A stretch of DNA of 64,000 nucleotides from Nitratireductor thuwali. GTDB lineage: Bacteria; Pseudomonadota; Alphaproteobacteria; Rhizobiales; Rhizobiaceae. The notes below the pieces were generated by a model, which had not been told where the DNA came from, ran no database searches, and saw only the letters and a list, made by a program, of their open reading frames with translations. Made by a program: the position numbers and the translations under genes. The stretch lies in NCBI RefSeq assembly GCF_036621415.1, contig NZ_CP030941.1, positions 1,672,001 to 1,736,000 on the forward strand. Reading direction: 5' to 3'. Positions 1 through 9,315 of this stretch are shown here, in pieces (within the stretch, counting starts at the first letter, position 1; each line of letters opens with the position of its first letter).

Positions 1-1056
1 CTGCTGCGCCCCGACCGCGGGATCGGAGGCGGTTTCAGCGCGAAAGGCGGTGACGGGGGTGGACTGCGGCGGCGCCGCGGCGGCAACAGCCACCGGCGCC
101 AGCGAAGGCGGCTCGGCCGAAACCCTTTCGCCCCGGGCGCGGCGCTTGCTCCAGTCGGCGACGAGCACCGCTTCCTTTTGGCCAAGGATGGAAGGCTTGC
201 GCTCCGGCTTGGAGCGCTTCTTCTTCGCTTCCGCGAAGGCCACCGCAAACTCCTTCTGGTAGCTCTGATAAGCTGTCACAAGGCTTTCCGGCTGGCGGCT
301 CGGCGGGCACATTTCGGTGGGCGAGAAGACCGCGCCTTCGGCGGGAACGCGATTGAAGACATAGCGGCGCTCACAGACATCCACCTTCGGCGGCTGCCTG
401 GTGATCTCGAAGTGGTCGTAACCTTCCTTCAACATCTTCCAGTAGTCGTAGTTTGGGTCGCCCTCGTAACGTGCCATGTTTTCCGCCGTCATGCGGAAGG
501 GAAAAGCCTGAACCTGGAAGGCCTGCTGTCCGCCGCGGAACGCATCGCGGGCGAAGGCATAGATTTCCTCAACCTGCTTGTCGGTCATCGAATAGCACCC
601 GGCCGACGAGCAGGCGCCATGCACCATCAGGTGCTGTCCGCTGCGGCCGTTGGCCCGGTCGTAGTTGTTGGGAAAGCCGATATTGAAAGCAAGATGGTAG
701 CTGGACTTGGGATTCATCTGCGCGGGGCCGACGCGGTAGAAGCCTTCCGGCGCCTGGCGGTCGCCCTCGGTATATTTGGGGCCCAGCTTGCCCGACCATT
801 TGCAGATGTCGTAGCTCGTCACCTTTTCGTAGCGGCCATTGTGCTTCTGCTTCCAGACCTCGAGCACGCCCTCTTCCTTGAAGATGCGCATCATGATGGG
901 AGAGCCCTTGCTCATCCCCTTGGCCTTCATTGTCTGGACGATATGCGCCGGCAACTGGCGTTCCGCCTTCGGAGCGATGTCCTCAAGCGTCTCGCCGCAC
1001 CCTGCCAGAAACAGGGCGGCTGCAAGCACTGTGGCGCTGGCAATACGGCTCTTCAT
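1..1056 (-). CDS. YkuD/YafK-type L,D-transpeptidase-fold lipoprotein (3' end outside window)
   Basis: Reads leftwards off the window edge; 352 codons are visible. It begins MKSRIASATV, then a hydrophobic stretch ending in a lipobox (LAGC, Cys20), so it is probably an outer-membrane or periplasmic lipoprotein. Residues about 50-165 form a YkuD-fold domain with the motif HGACSSAGCYS, giving the expected catalytic His146 and Cys154. Family members either cross-link or cleave peptidoglycan; the E. coli relative YafK/DpaA releases Braun lipoprotein, so transpeptidase and amidase roles are both possible. From about residue 300 it becomes Ala/Pro-rich and low in complexity. The true C-terminus is unseen. 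Confidence 0.88.
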   Translation of the reverse strand, partial: MKSRIASATVLAAALFLAGCGETLEDIAPKAERQLPAHIVQTMKAKGMSKGSPIMMRIFKEEGVLEVWKQKHNGRYEKVTSYDICKWSGKLGPKYTEGDRQAPEGFYRVGPAQMNPKSSYHLAFNIGFPNNYDRANGRSGQHLMVHGACSSAGCYSMTDKQVEEIYAFARDAFRGGQQAFQVQAFPFRMTAENMARYEGDPNYDYWKMLKEGYDHFEITRQPPKVDVCERRYVFNRVPAEGAVFSPTEMCPPSRQPESLVTAYQSYQKEFAVAFAEAKKKRSKPERKPSILGQKEAVLVADWSKRRARGERVSAEPPSLAPVAVAAAAPPQSTPVTAFRAETASDPAVGAQQ

Positions 1057-1320
1057 AAATCGGTCTCTACCCTCGACCCCTCTCCCTATCGGGAGCAGGC
1101 AATTATCCCCCGGTACTAGAAACCCGTTAAGCTTGACAATTCCTTACCATTGGAAAGGCACGTTTGGCCATCCGCCCCATTCAAAGGAAACGCAAGGCAA
1201 GATTGTGGCAAATGCGGCGAAAAACCGCACTTTCTCGCAGTATGCCCCCAATCTGAAAAGCGTGACCCGGAAAGCGGACGCTCCAGCAGGAGACTACGAT
1301 TCAACGAAGCGTCCGTAATC

Positions 1321-2271
1321 TTAAAGCGTGCGGCCGATGGCCAGGAACTTCTCACGCCGGTGCTCGCGATAGTCGGTGTTGAGCTGGGCCAGGTCCGCGA
1401 ACCCCTTGTCGATCGTTTCGCCCGCCGCCTCTATTGCCGCCTGTGGCCCACGATGTGCGCCGCCAAGCGGCTCGGCAACGATCCCGTCGATCACCTTTAG
1501 CTGATGCAGGTCCTGGGCGGTGATCTTCATGTTCGTCGCCGCATCCTTGGCGCGGATGGAATCGTGCCACAGGATGGACGCCGCGCCTTCCGGCGAGATG
1601 ACCGAATAGATCGAGTGTTCGAGCATATAGACCAGATTGGCGGTGGCGATCGCTATCGCGCCGCCCGAGCCACCCTCGCCTATGATGAGCGAGATATTGG
1701 GCACCTTAAGCCCCAGACAGGTCGAGATCGACCGGGCGATCGCCTCGGACTGGCCGCGCTCTTCCGCGCCGATGCCCGGATATGCGCCCGCCGTGTCGAC
1801 GAGGCTGATCACGGGAATGCCAAAGCGGTCCGCCAGGTTCATGATGCGCACCGCCTTGCGGTAGCCCTCCGGGCGCGCCATGCCGAAATTGTGCTTGAGG
1901 CGGCTCTGCGTATCGTTGCCCTTTTCCTGCCCGACAACGGCAATCGACTGGCCCTTGAAGCGGGCGAAACCTGCCACCACCGCCTGATCCTCGCCGAAGG
2001 CGCGGTCGCCGGCGAGCGGCGTGAAGTCGGTGAAGAGCGCCTGAACATAGTCCATGCAGTGCGGCCGGTCTGGATGGCGGGCCACCTGCGCCTTCTGCCA
2101 CGGGGTCAGCGCGCGGTAGATCTCCCGCAGGGCATCCCTTGAGCGCTTCTCGAGCCGGGCAACCTCGTCGCCGACATCCACCGCCTCACCGCTTTCCGTG
2201 AGCTTCTTGAGCTCGAGGATCTTGCCTTCGAGATCGGCGACCGGCTTTTCGAAATCCAGATAATTATACAT
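1321..2271 (-). CDS. accA: acetyl-CoA carboxylase carboxyltransferase subunit alpha
   Basis: 316 residues, the usual AccA length. With AccD it transfers CO2 from carboxybiotin-BCCP to acetyl-CoA, giving malonyl-CoA for fatty-acid synthesis in the cytoplasm. Visible family segments are the N-terminal MYNYLDFEKPVADLE, the oxyanion-hole region GGSGGAIAI and SPEGAASILW. An in-frame start 25 codons upstream exists, but MYNYLDFE is the conserved AccA beginning, so I place the start at 2271. It lies downstream of xerD on the same strand with about 90 bases between them, an arrangement common in rhizobia. Confidence 0.97.
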   Translation of the reverse strand: MYNYLDFEKPVADLEGKILELKKLTESGEAVDVGDEVARLEKRSRDALREIYRALTPWQKAQVARHPDRPHCMDYVQALFTDFTPLAGDRAFGEDQAVVAGFARFKGQSIAVVGQEKGNDTQSRLKHNFGMARPEGYRKAVRIMNLADRFGIPVISLVDTAGAYPGIGAEERGQSEAIARSISTCLGLKVPNISLIIGEGGSGGAIAIATANLVYMLEHSIYSVISPEGAASILWHDSIRAKDAATNMKITAQDLHQLKVIDGIVAEPLGGAHRGPQAAIEAAGETIDKGFADLAQLNTDYREHRREKFLAIGRTL

Positions 2272-2361
2272 AAGCGCCTGTGAACACGTGACTGCGTCGC
2301 GGCTTCTGCCCTCTGAAGGGCAAGCCGCCCTGAATGCTGGCCTCACATAGCGGGCATCGGC

Positions 2362-3279
2362 CTAATCGGCAAGCGGGTGGTGATTCTGGACCAGCTCCTG
2401 CAGCCTCTTTTCCAGCACATGCGTATAGATCTGCGTAGTCGAAATGTCGGAATGGCCCAGAAGCTGCTGCACCGCCCGCAGGTCGGCTCCATTCTGCAGA
2501 AGATGGCTGGCAAACGCATGGCGCAGCACATGCGGCGACACCTTGGCGCTCGCAATGCCGGTCCGGGCGGCAAGGCCCTTCAGTTCGCGCGCGAAGACCT
2601 GGCGGGGAAGGAAGCCGCTTTCCGAGCGTGCGGGAAACAGCCACGGGCTCTCCGCCGCCGCATTGTCGAGCGCCCGCTCCGCCAGCCACAGCCGCACCGC
2701 CTCGCGCGCCTTAGACGACAGCGGCACCAGCCGCTCCTTGCCGCCCTTGCCCTTGACGGAAAAGACCCGCTCATCCCGCTGCGCCACCCGCACAGGCAGG
2801 CTGACCAGTTCGGAGACGCGCATGCCGGAGGCATAGAGCACCTCGAGCAGCGTGTGCAGGCGCTGCGCGGTGAAGCGCTCGGGCGAACCGCGCTCCGCCT
2901 CGGCCACCTCCTCCTCGGCACGGCGCAGCAGCCGGCCGACCTCATCCTCCGCCAGCGTCTTGGGCAGTGGCCTAGCCTTTTTCGGGCTGTCGAGCACGCC
3001 GGTGGGATCGTCGCCCCGAAGCCCCTCGGCATAGAGGAACTTGAAGAACTGGCGCAGCGAGGACAGCTTCCGCGCCTGGGTGGAAGCCGTGTAGCTGCGC
3101 CGCGCCAAATCGGAAAGCCAGCCGCGGATAGCGGCCGCATCCGCCGTGGCCAATTCGCCGCCCATATGTTCGTCGGCATCTTCCAAGTCGCGGCGATAGG
3201 AAGATAGCGTGTTGTCGCTCGCGCCGCGCTCTGCGGCCATCATCTCGAGGAACGCCTCGATCCGTGCGCCGCTTGGCAT
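2362..3279 (-). CDS. xerD: site-specific tyrosine recombinase XerD
   Basis: 305 residues. With XerC it resolves chromosome dimers at dif, activated by FtsK at the septum. N-terminal SAM-like core-binding domain about 1-100; catalytic domain 105-305 with the tyrosine-recombinase set Arg154 (GMRVSEL), Lys178 (KGKGGKER), His250-x-x-Arg253 (HVLRH), His276 (LLGHSDI) and nucleophile Tyr285 (IYTHV). No integrase-associated genes or att sites lie nearby and the neighbours are housekeeping, so this is the chromosomal Xer protein, not a mobile-element integrase. Its ATG overlaps the TGA of the small membrane gene upstream (TGATG), implying translational coupling. Confidence 0.96.
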   Translation of the reverse strand: MPSGARIEAFLEMMAAERGASDNTLSSYRRDLEDADEHMGGELATADAAAIRGWLSDLARRSYTASTQARKLSSLRQFFKFLYAEGLRGDDPTGVLDSPKKARPLPKTLAEDEVGRLLRRAEEEVAEAERGSPERFTAQRLHTLLEVLYASGMRVSELVSLPVRVAQRDERVFSVKGKGGKERLVPLSSKAREAVRLWLAERALDNAAAESPWLFPARSESGFLPRQVFARELKGLAARTGIASAKVSPHVLRHAFASHLLQNGADLRAVQQLLGHSDISTTQIYTHVLEKRLQELVQNHHPLAD

Positions 3280-3422
3280 CAGCGCTTGAGCCGCTCGGGG
3301 GGAACCCGCACGCTCATTTCCGCCTGTTTCGGTTCGACGAAGGTGACAAGGGCGAACATGGCTCCATAGACGAGGCCCACAAGGATGGCGATAACCGTCA
3401 GCAATCGAAACAGCGTCGGCAT
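3279..3422 (-). CDS. small single-pass membrane protein upstream of xerD
   Basis: 47 residues from the start [10 protein letters not shown]. One transmembrane helix (about residues 5-28) is followed by a short polar tail ending [10 protein letters not shown]. Its stop codon overlaps the xerD start by one base (TGATG), so the two are co-transcribed and probably coupled. Similar small proteins sit at this position in other rhizobia, but I know of no assigned function. A longer reading frame begins 20 codons upstream; the chosen start gives the helix at the very N-terminus. It diverges from aroK across about 130 bases. Confidence 0.75.
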   Translation of the reverse strand: MPTLFRLLTVIAILVGLVYGAMFALVTFVEPKQAEMSVRVPPERLKR

Positions 3423-3550
3423 CCAGCGTCCTTCATTCTCCAAGCCCTGCTCGGTTATGAATGGGCCATTCCCGCAATGCAAGCCCGCGCTGCCCGTGCT
3501 TCCCCCTATTCTCGCCGCAATGACATTTGCTTGACGCGGGGCGGCTTTTC

Positions 3551-4183
3551 ATGTCGAAACCGGCCCCAAACGCCAAACCGATGGCTCGGGGAATGACAGC
3601 AATCGACAACTCACCCGCGCAGGACATTCCCGCCCTGGTCGCCAGGCTGGGGCGGCGCAGCATCGTGTTCGTGGGCCTGATGGGCGCGGGCAAGACTGTC
3701 ATCGGGCGCAAGGTGGCCGCGGCGCTGGACCTTCCCTTCATCGACAGCGATCACGAGATCGAGCGCGTGTCGCGCATGAGCGTGCCCGAACTCTTCTCCA
3801 AATATGGCGAGGCCGAATTCCGCTCGCTGGAGCGCCGGGTTCTCTCGCGCCTGCTCAAGCAGGGGCCGCAGGTGCTCTCCACCGGCGGCGGCGCCTTCAT
3901 GAGCGAGCGAACGCGAAAGGCCATCGCCCGCAGCGGCGTCTCGGTCTGGCTGAAAGCCGACCTTGAGACGCTGATGCACCGGGTCACAAAGCGCCAGAAC
4001 CGGCCGCTGCTCAACACGCAAGACCCGCGCGCCGTCATGCAGCGCCTTATGGACCTGCGCTATCCCGTCTATGAACAGGCCAGCATCGTTGTGCGCACCC
4101 GGGACGAACCGAAGGAGGTGATCGCCGCCGAGGTGATCAGCGGCCTCGTGGACCATTTCAAGAAACACCCGGATGAAGGATGA
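3551..4183 (+). CDS. aroK: shikimate kinase
   Basis: 210 residues. Phosphorylates shikimate at O3 using ATP in chorismate synthesis. The P-loop GLMGAGKT lies at 42-49; the shikimate site shows FIDSD (Asp65/Asp67), FRSLE around Arg91 and TGGGA at 111-115; the lid contains RNRPLL-type arginines (QNRPLLN). About 30 extra residues precede the kinase fold, typical of rhizobial AroK. ATG codons at 3551 and 3581 are both possible; I chose the first, which follows a TTG-initiated extension I reject. It is followed immediately by aroB. Confidence 0.96.
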   Translation: MSKPAPNAKPMARGMTAIDNSPAQDIPALVARLGRRSIVFVGLMGAGKTVIGRKVAAALDLPFIDSDHEIERVSRMSVPELFSKYGEAEFRSLERRVLSRLLKQGPQVLSTGGGAFMSERTRKAIARSGVSVWLKADLETLMHRVTKRQNRPLLNTQDPRAVMQRLMDLRYPVYEQASIVVRTRDEPKEVIAAEVISGLVDHFKKHPDEG

Positions 4184-4190
4184 GCGGCGG

Positions 4191-5318
4191 ATGAGCACTG
4201 AAACAGAAGCCCCGGTCGTCGTTTCCGTCGACCTTGGCGCCCGCTCGTACGACATCGTCATCGGCCCCGCCATTCTCGGCTCCGCAGGCGTGGAGATCGC
4301 AAGGCGCATCCCCGGCACCCGCGCCGCCATCGTCACCGATGCCAATGTCGCCGCCGCCCACCTGCGCACGCTGCGCGATGCCCTGTCGGCGGCAGGCATC
4401 GGCCACGAGGTGGTCACCATCGCGCCCGGCGAGAAAAGCAAGAGCTTCGCCACGCTGCAGGATACGGTGGATGCCATCCTGGCCGCCCGGCTGGAGCGGG
4501 GCGACACGGTGATCGCGCTCGGCGGCGGAGTGGTCGGCGATCTGGCCGGCTTCGCCGCCGCCATCGTGCGGCGGGGCATGAACTTCGTGCAGGCTCCGAC
4601 CTCGCTGCTGGCGCAGGTGGATTCTTCCGTCGGCGGCAAGACAGGCATCAACACCGGCCATGGCAAGAACCTCGTCGGCGTCTTTCACCAGCCGAGGCTG
4701 GTATTGGCCGATACGGCGGCGCTCGACACCCTCCCTCCCCGCGAGTTCCGTGCCGGCTATGCCGAAATGGCCAAATACGGGCTCATCGACCGGCCGGAGT
4801 TCTTTGCCTGGCTGGAGAACAACTGGAAGGACATATTCGCCGGCGGCGCGGCCCGCGTGGAGGCGATAGCCCGGTCCTGCCGCGCCAAGGCCGATGTCGT
4901 CGCGCGCGACGAGCACGAGGTCGGCGACCGCGCCCTCCTCAATCTGGGCCACACATTCGGCCACGCGCTCGAGGCCGCTACCTGCTACGACAGCGCCCGC
5001 CTCGTCCATGGCGAGGGCGTGGCGATCGGAATGGCGCTGGCGCACCGCTTCTCCGCCCGCCTCAATCTTGCAAGTCCCGACGATGCCGAACGCGTGGAGG
5101 CGCATTTGCGCGAGGTCGGACTGCCGACGCGGCTTTCCGACGTACCGGGCGGCTTGCCTGACGCCGAAGCCCTGCTGGCCTATATTGCGCAGGACAAGAA
5201 GGTTGCGCGTGGCGCGCTAACCTTCATTCTGACCAGGGGGATCGGCCAGGCTTTCATCGCGAAGGATGTCCCCATCTCGCAAGTGCTATCGTTTCTCGAG
5301 GAGAATCTCGCCCCATGA
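4191..5318 (+). CDS. aroB: 3-dehydroquinate synthase
   Basis: 375 residues. Converts DAHP to 3-dehydroquinate with NAD+ and a divalent metal, the second shikimate-pathway step. The glycine-rich NAD segment [11 protein letters not shown] lies at 111-121 and the substrate segment [10 protein letters not shown] at 145-154. The metal-binding histidine region [12 protein letters not shown] follows at about 250. An alternative ATG at 4173 overlaps aroK; I prefer 4191 because AAGGA stands 10 bases upstream of it. The stop overlaps the next gene (ATGA), so aroK-aroB-corC look like one transcription unit. Confidence 0.96.
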   Translation: MSTETEAPVVVSVDLGARSYDIVIGPAILGSAGVEIARRIPGTRAAIVTDANVAAAHLRTLRDALSAAGIGHEVVTIAPGEKSKSFATLQDTVDAILAARLERGDTVIALGGGVVGDLAGFAAAIVRRGMNFVQAPTSLLAQVDSSVGGKTGINTGHGKNLVGVFHQPRLVLADTAALDTLPPREFRAGYAEMAKYGLIDRPEFFAWLENNWKDIFAGGAARVEAIARSCRAKADVVARDEHEVGDRALLNLGHTFGHALEAATCYDSARLVHGEGVAIGMALAHRFSARLNLASPDDAERVEAHLREVGLPTRLSDVPGGLPDAEALLAYIAQDKKVARGALTFILTRGIGQAFIAKDVPISQVLSFLEENLAP

Positions 5319-6580
5319 CAGCCGAAACCCTCATAACCATCGGCGTGATTGGCTTCCTTATCTTCATGTCCTTCCTGTTTTCGGGAACCGAGACCGGCAT
5401 GACCGCCGTCTCCCGGGCGCGGCTGCATACGCTTGAAAGCAGCGGCGACCTGCGCGCCGGGCTCGTCGCCCGCCTGATCGGCCGCCGCGACAGGCTGGTG
5501 GGCGCGCTGCTGATCGGCAACAACCTCGTCAATATCCTGGCCTCCGCGCTCGCCACCAGCCTGTTCCTCTCGCTCTTCGGAGAGGCCGGTGTATTTTATG
5601 CAACGATCGTCATGACTGCGTTGCTGGTGATCTTCGCCGAAATCCTGCCCAAGTCCTGGGCGCTGGCGAAGCCGGAGCAGTTCGCGCTCTTCGTGGCACC
5701 GTTCGCGCGGCTCGTGGTGCTGCTGTTCGGCTTTCTTTCCTCGGCGGCCAACGCCTTCGTGCGCGTGCTGCTGGCAATCTTCGGCGTCAATCTTTCGAGC
5801 GACACCTTCATGCTTTCGGCCCATGAGGAGCTGCGCGGCACCGTCGAGGTGCTTCACCGCGAGGGGGGCGTGGTCAAACAGGACCGCGACCGCGTCGGTG
5901 GCCTGCTCGACCTGCACGAGCTGGAAGTCTCCGACGTCATGATCCACCGCACCAACATGCGTTCGGTAAACGCGGCGGACGATCCTGAGATCGTGGTGCG
6001 CGAGATCCTGCGTAGCCCTTATACCCGTATACCGGTATGGCGCGATTCGACGGAGAATATCGTCGGGGTGGTTCACGCAAAGGATCTGCTGCGCGCGCTC
6101 AACGATGTCGACAACGACGCGAGCCGCATCGACATCATGAAGGTCGCATCAAAGCCCTGGTTCGTGCCGGACACCACGACGCTGCAGGATCAGCTCAACG
6201 CCTTCCTGCGGCGCAAGGCCCATATCGCCATTGTCGTCGACGAGTATGGCGAGGTGGAAGGGCTGGTGACGCTGGAAGACATCATCGAGGAAATCGTCGG
6301 CGACATCTCCGATGAGCACGATATCGAAGTGCAGGGCGTCAAGCAGGAGGCCGACGGCTCGGTGGTGGTCGAAGGCTCCGTGCCCATCCGCGACCTTAAC
6401 CGCGCGCTCGACTGGAACCTGCCCGACGAGGAAGCCACGACGATAGCCGGTCTCGTGATCCACGAGACCCAGACCATCCCGGAGGAGAAACAGGCCTTCA
6501 CCTTCTTCGGCAAGCGCTTCATCGTCATGAAACGCGACAAGAACCGTATCACCCGCCTGCGCATCAGGCCGGTAGAGTGA
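5315..6580 (+). CDS. HlyC/CorC (CNNM) family membrane protein with CBS pair
   Basis: 421 residues. Residues 1-190 form the DUF21/CNNM membrane domain with about four helices and the [15 protein letters not shown] signature; about 200-325 hold two CBS modules ([28 protein letters not shown]); the rest is the C-terminal CorC_HlyC domain. The family is linked to Mg2+/Co2+ export and to membrane stress; the hemolysin name is historical. Its start overlaps the aroB stop by four bases. Substrate cannot be read from the sequence; magnesium or cobalt efflux is inferred from the family. Confidence 0.93.
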   Translation: MTAETLITIGVIGFLIFMSFLFSGTETGMTAVSRARLHTLESSGDLRAGLVARLIGRRDRLVGALLIGNNLVNILASALATSLFLSLFGEAGVFYATIVMTALLVIFAEILPKSWALAKPEQFALFVAPFARLVVLLFGFLSSAANAFVRVLLAIFGVNLSSDTFMLSAHEELRGTVEVLHREGGVVKQDRDRVGGLLDLHELEVSDVMIHRTNMRSVNAADDPEIVVREILRSPYTRIPVWRDSTENIVGVVHAKDLLRALNDVDNDASRIDIMKVASKPWFVPDTTTLQDQLNAFLRRKAHIAIVVDEYGEVEGLVTLEDIIEEIVGDISDEHDIEVQGVKQEADGSVVVEGSVPIRDLNRALDWNLPDEEATTIAGLVIHETQTIPEEKQAFTFFGKRFIVMKRDKNRITRLRIRPVE

Positions 6581-6582
6581 AT

Positions 6583-6885
6583 TCACCACCGCGTCTTTTC
6601 GCCCGGCGCGGCGGGCTCGATGGCGAGCGCATGCAGTCCGGCCTTCAGTTCGTCGGCCAGCGCCGCATTCACGGCCCGATGCCGCTCGACGCGGCTCATC
6701 CCGTCGAAGACGGGACTGACGATGCGCACGCGGAAGTGGGTCTCGCCGCTGCCGTCGAACGTTTCCTGGCGGCCGCCCTCGGTGTGGTGATGCCCTGCGT
6801 GAAGATGGCTCTCATTGATGACGGTCAGCCTTTCGGGCGAAAAGGCCGCCGCGAGCTTCTGTTCGATTGCGGAATGTATGGACAA
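6583..6885 (-). CDS. BolA family protein
   Basis: 100 residues covering a BolA domain with the segments INESHLHAGHH and GETHFRVRIVSPVF and the helix FDGMSRVERHRAV. BolA proteins bind monothiol glutaredoxins and Fe-S clusters and influence iron handling and morphology. It starts at TTG (6885): TTG-TCC-ATA-CAT, with GAGGT eight bases upstream, and no in-frame ATG gives a complete domain. It ends only two bases from the convergent corC gene and diverges from the J-domain gene, the usual rhizobial arrangement next to cobS. Confidence 0.92.
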   Translation of the reverse strand: MSIHSAIEQKLAAAFSPERLTVINESHLHAGHHHTEGGRQETFDGSGETHFRVRIVSPVFDGMSRVERHRAVNAALADELKAGLHALAIEPAAPGEKTRW

Positions 6886-7127
6886 ATCAGTTACCTCGCA
6901 CCATATGGATATCGATCCCTCATATAGTCACTTGCTATAGCATCTTGCAGTCAGGTGGAATCGCCTGACCTTCCACACAATGCGGAAATGAGCAGGGAGA
7001 TGGGGCGCCTTTATGCGTCCAGAAGGACGTATGGCCGCCCGATGTCGACGCTGCGCAGAATGTCAATTCTTGTTTCGTTTTGAGCAGGCGTCATAATCAC
7101 AGCTGATTTGCATTTGATGGACCGGGA

Positions 7128-7748
7128 ATGAAACTGAACTCGAAATATTTCGAGAAGATCCGCATCCGCCCCGAAAGGCCTGCGGATGCCGACGCGCATG
7201 CGCCGCGCTGCCAGTGGGACGGCTGTGAGGAAGCGGGGACCCATCGTGCGCCGGTGGGCCGTCACAAGGAGGGGGAGTATTTCCGGTTCTGTTTCCAGCA
7301 CGTGCGGGAATACAACAAGGGCTACAACTACTTCTCCGGCCTCAAGGACACCGATATCGCCCGCTTTCAGAAGGAGGCGCTGACCGGCCACCGGCCCACC
7401 TGGAAAGTCGGGTCCACGGGCCAGGCGCGCGCTTCGGGCGATTTCGCGCCTTTCCGCTCCGGCCATGCCGCCTACCACAAGCGCATGGGCGATCCGTTCA
7501 ATCTGTTCGGCGGGGACGCGGCACGGGCCCGCGAACCCGTGAAGAAGCGCCTTCGCCCGCTTGAGGCCAAGGCGCTTGAAACCTTGGGCCTGAGCGCGGA
7601 AGCGACTGGCGCGGACATAAAGGCGCGCTATAAAGCCCTGGTGAAGCGCCATCACCCGGACGCCAATGGTGGCGACAGGGGATCGGAAGCGCGTTTTCGC
7701 GACGTGCTGCAGGCCTACCGTCTGTTAAAGCAGGCAGGTTTCTGCTAG
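7128..7748 (+). CDS. J-domain (DnaJ-like) protein
   Basis: 206 residues. The C-terminal 60 residues form a J domain with the HPD motif (KRHHPDAN) and a following helix FRDVLQAYRLLK; no Gly/Phe region, zinc finger or DnaJ C-terminal domain is present, so this is a class III co-chaperone. The N-terminal part has paired Cys/His (CQWDGCEEAGTHRA and FCFQHVREYNKGYNYF), resembling a small zinc-binding module. It presumably recruits DnaK to a particular client. It lies between bolA and cobS, a conserved neighbourhood in rhizobia; whether it serves cobaltochelatase assembly is unknown. Confidence 0.9.
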   Translation: MKLNSKYFEKIRIRPERPADADAHAPRCQWDGCEEAGTHRAPVGRHKEGEYFRFCFQHVREYNKGYNYFSGLKDTDIARFQKEALTGHRPTWKVGSTGQARASGDFAPFRSGHAAYHKRMGDPFNLFGGDAARAREPVKKRLRPLEAKALETLGLSAEATGADIKARYKALVKRHHPDANGGDRGSEARFRDVLQAYRLLKQAGFC

Positions 7749-7903
7749 CTCCGTCCCCTGCGCGTGAACGATCTGGACCTTTGGCCGTTTTTCGAAGGTT
7801 AGCTGCGCCTTTCCGGGCGCTGGGTCGCACGCCCATTGTGAGGCGGAAACGCTTCAATCGTTGATTAGCGGCACGGGCGAGAGCGCCCTGCGCTGGAGGT
7901 ATG

Positions 7904-8890
7904 ATGAACAAGATAGACCGCGATATCGCCAATCTTCCCGATACCACCGTCTCGGTGAAGGATACGTTCGGCTTCGAATCCGACATGGTCGTGCCGGCTT
8001 ATTCTGCGGCGGATCCGCATGTGCCCGATATCGATCCCGACTATCTCTTCGACAAGCAGACCACGATGGCGATCCTGGCGGGCTTTGCCTATAACCGCCG
8101 CGTCATGGTCTCGGGCTATCACGGCACGGGCAAGTCCACCCATATCGAGCAGGTGGCGGCCCGGTTGAACTGGCCCTGCGTGCGCATCAATCTCGACAGC
8201 CATGTCTCCCGCATAGATCTCGTCGGCAAGGACGCGATCGTCGTCAAGGAAGGCATGCAGGTCACCGAGTTTCGCGACGGTATCCTGCCCTGGGCCTATC
8301 AGCACAACGTTGCCCTCGTGTTCGACGAATACGATGCCGGCCGTCCCGACGTGATGTTCGTCATCCAGCGCGTGCTGGAATCCTCGGGCCGCCTGACGCT
8401 GCTCGACCAGAGCCGCGTCATCCGTCCGCATCCTGCCTTCCGCCTCTTCTCCACCGCCAACACGGTGGGGCTGGGCGATACGACCGGCCTTTATCACGGC
8501 ACTCAGCAGATCAATCAGGCGCAGATGGACCGCTGGTCCATCGTCACGACGCTCAATTACCTGCCACATGATGACGAGGTCGCCATCGTGCAGGCCAAGG
8601 CCAAGCATTACCAGAACGAGAAGGGCCGCGAGATTGTCGGCCGCATGGTGCGCGTGGCCGATATGACGCGTTCGGCCTTCATGAATGGCGACCTTTCCAC
8701 CGTCATGAGCCCGCGCACGGTGATCATGTGGGCCGAGAACGCCGAGATCTTCGGCGATGTCGGCTTCGCCTTCCGGCTGACCTTCCTCAACAAGTGCGAC
8801 GAGTTGGAGCGCGCCATCGTGGCGGAGTTCTATCAGCGTGCTTTCGGCGAGGAATTGCCCGAATCGGCCGCCAATGTGGTGCTGAGCTAG
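7904..8890 (+). CDS. cobS: aerobic cobaltochelatase subunit CobS
   Basis: 328 residues. An AAA+ ATPase that, with CobT and CobN, inserts cobalt into hydrogenobyrinic acid a,c-diamide in aerobic cobalamin synthesis. Walker [10 protein letters not shown] is at 71-79 and Walker [11 protein letters not shown] around 137-146; [10 protein letters not shown] supplies the sensor-1 asparagine. Near-identity to rhizobial CobS is evident from MNKIDR...[11 protein letters not shown]. An ATG one codon earlier (7901) is equally readable; GGAGG favours the second. Unusually, cobT does not follow directly: a GFA-family gene lies between. Confidence 0.97.
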   Translation: MNKIDRDIANLPDTTVSVKDTFGFESDMVVPAYSAADPHVPDIDPDYLFDKQTTMAILAGFAYNRRVMVSGYHGTGKSTHIEQVAARLNWPCVRINLDSHVSRIDLVGKDAIVVKEGMQVTEFRDGILPWAYQHNVALVFDEYDAGRPDVMFVIQRVLESSGRLTLLDQSRVIRPHPAFRLFSTANTVGLGDTTGLYHGTQQINQAQMDRWSIVTTLNYLPHDDEVAIVQAKAKHYQNEKGREIVGRMVRVADMTRSAFMNGDLSTVMSPRTVIMWAENAEIFGDVGFAFRLTFLNKCDELERAIVAEFYQRAFGEELPESAANVVLS

Positions 8891-8942
8891 AGGCAATACT
8901 CAGCAATAAGCGCTGAGCAGTGCCTAACAGGAGGAAGGTGGA

Positions 8943-9290
8943 ATGGCATATCAAGGCGGCTGTCATTGCGGTAAGGTGGGCTTCAGCGTTGAGATCGACC
9001 TTTCCAGCCCCATCACCTGCAATTGCTCGTACTGCTCGAAACGGGGCAGCATCCTCGCCTTCACTCCGGCTGAGAACTTCGTTCTCGAACGAGGCGGTGA
9101 AGACGTTACCGAATACCGCTTCAACACCAAGACCATTGCGCATCTCTTTTGCCAGACCTGCGGCATTGAATCGTTTGCGCGCGGCACAATGCCGGACGGC
9201 ACGAAAATGGCGGCGGTGAATATTCGTTGTCTGGAGGGCGTCGATCTCTACGCAATCGAGCCCCGGCAGTTTGACGGAAGATCGCGCTAG
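8943..9290 (+). CDS. GFA (CENP-V/GFA domain) family protein
   Basis: 115 residues, a single GFA domain. Zinc-binding cysteines are visible at Cys7 and Cys9 (GGCHCGK), Cys26-x-Cys28-x2-Cys31 (CNCSYC) and Cys70-x2-Cys73 (FCQTCG), the complete set for two zinc ions. The founding member was reported as a glutathione-dependent formaldehyde-activating enzyme, an activity since disputed; most members have no known substrate. A strong ribosome site (AGGAGGAAGG) precedes ATG at 8943. It is inserted between cobS and cobT on the same strand with short spacers, so it is probably co-transcribed with the chelatase genes. Confidence 0.93.
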   Translation: MAYQGGCHCGKVGFSVEIDLSSPITCNCSYCSKRGSILAFTPAENFVLERGGEDVTEYRFNTKTIAHLFCQTCGIESFARGTMPDGTKMAAVNIRCLEGVDLYAIEPRQFDGRSR

Positions 9291-9315
9291 ACAGGAAACT
9301 TGCAGGAAAACTTGA

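Noticed and set aside
2362-3279. Tyrosine recombinase as possible integrase of a mobile element
   Set aside because: Housekeeping context, XerD-type motifs, and no att repeats or cargo genes point to the chromosomal dimer-resolution protein.
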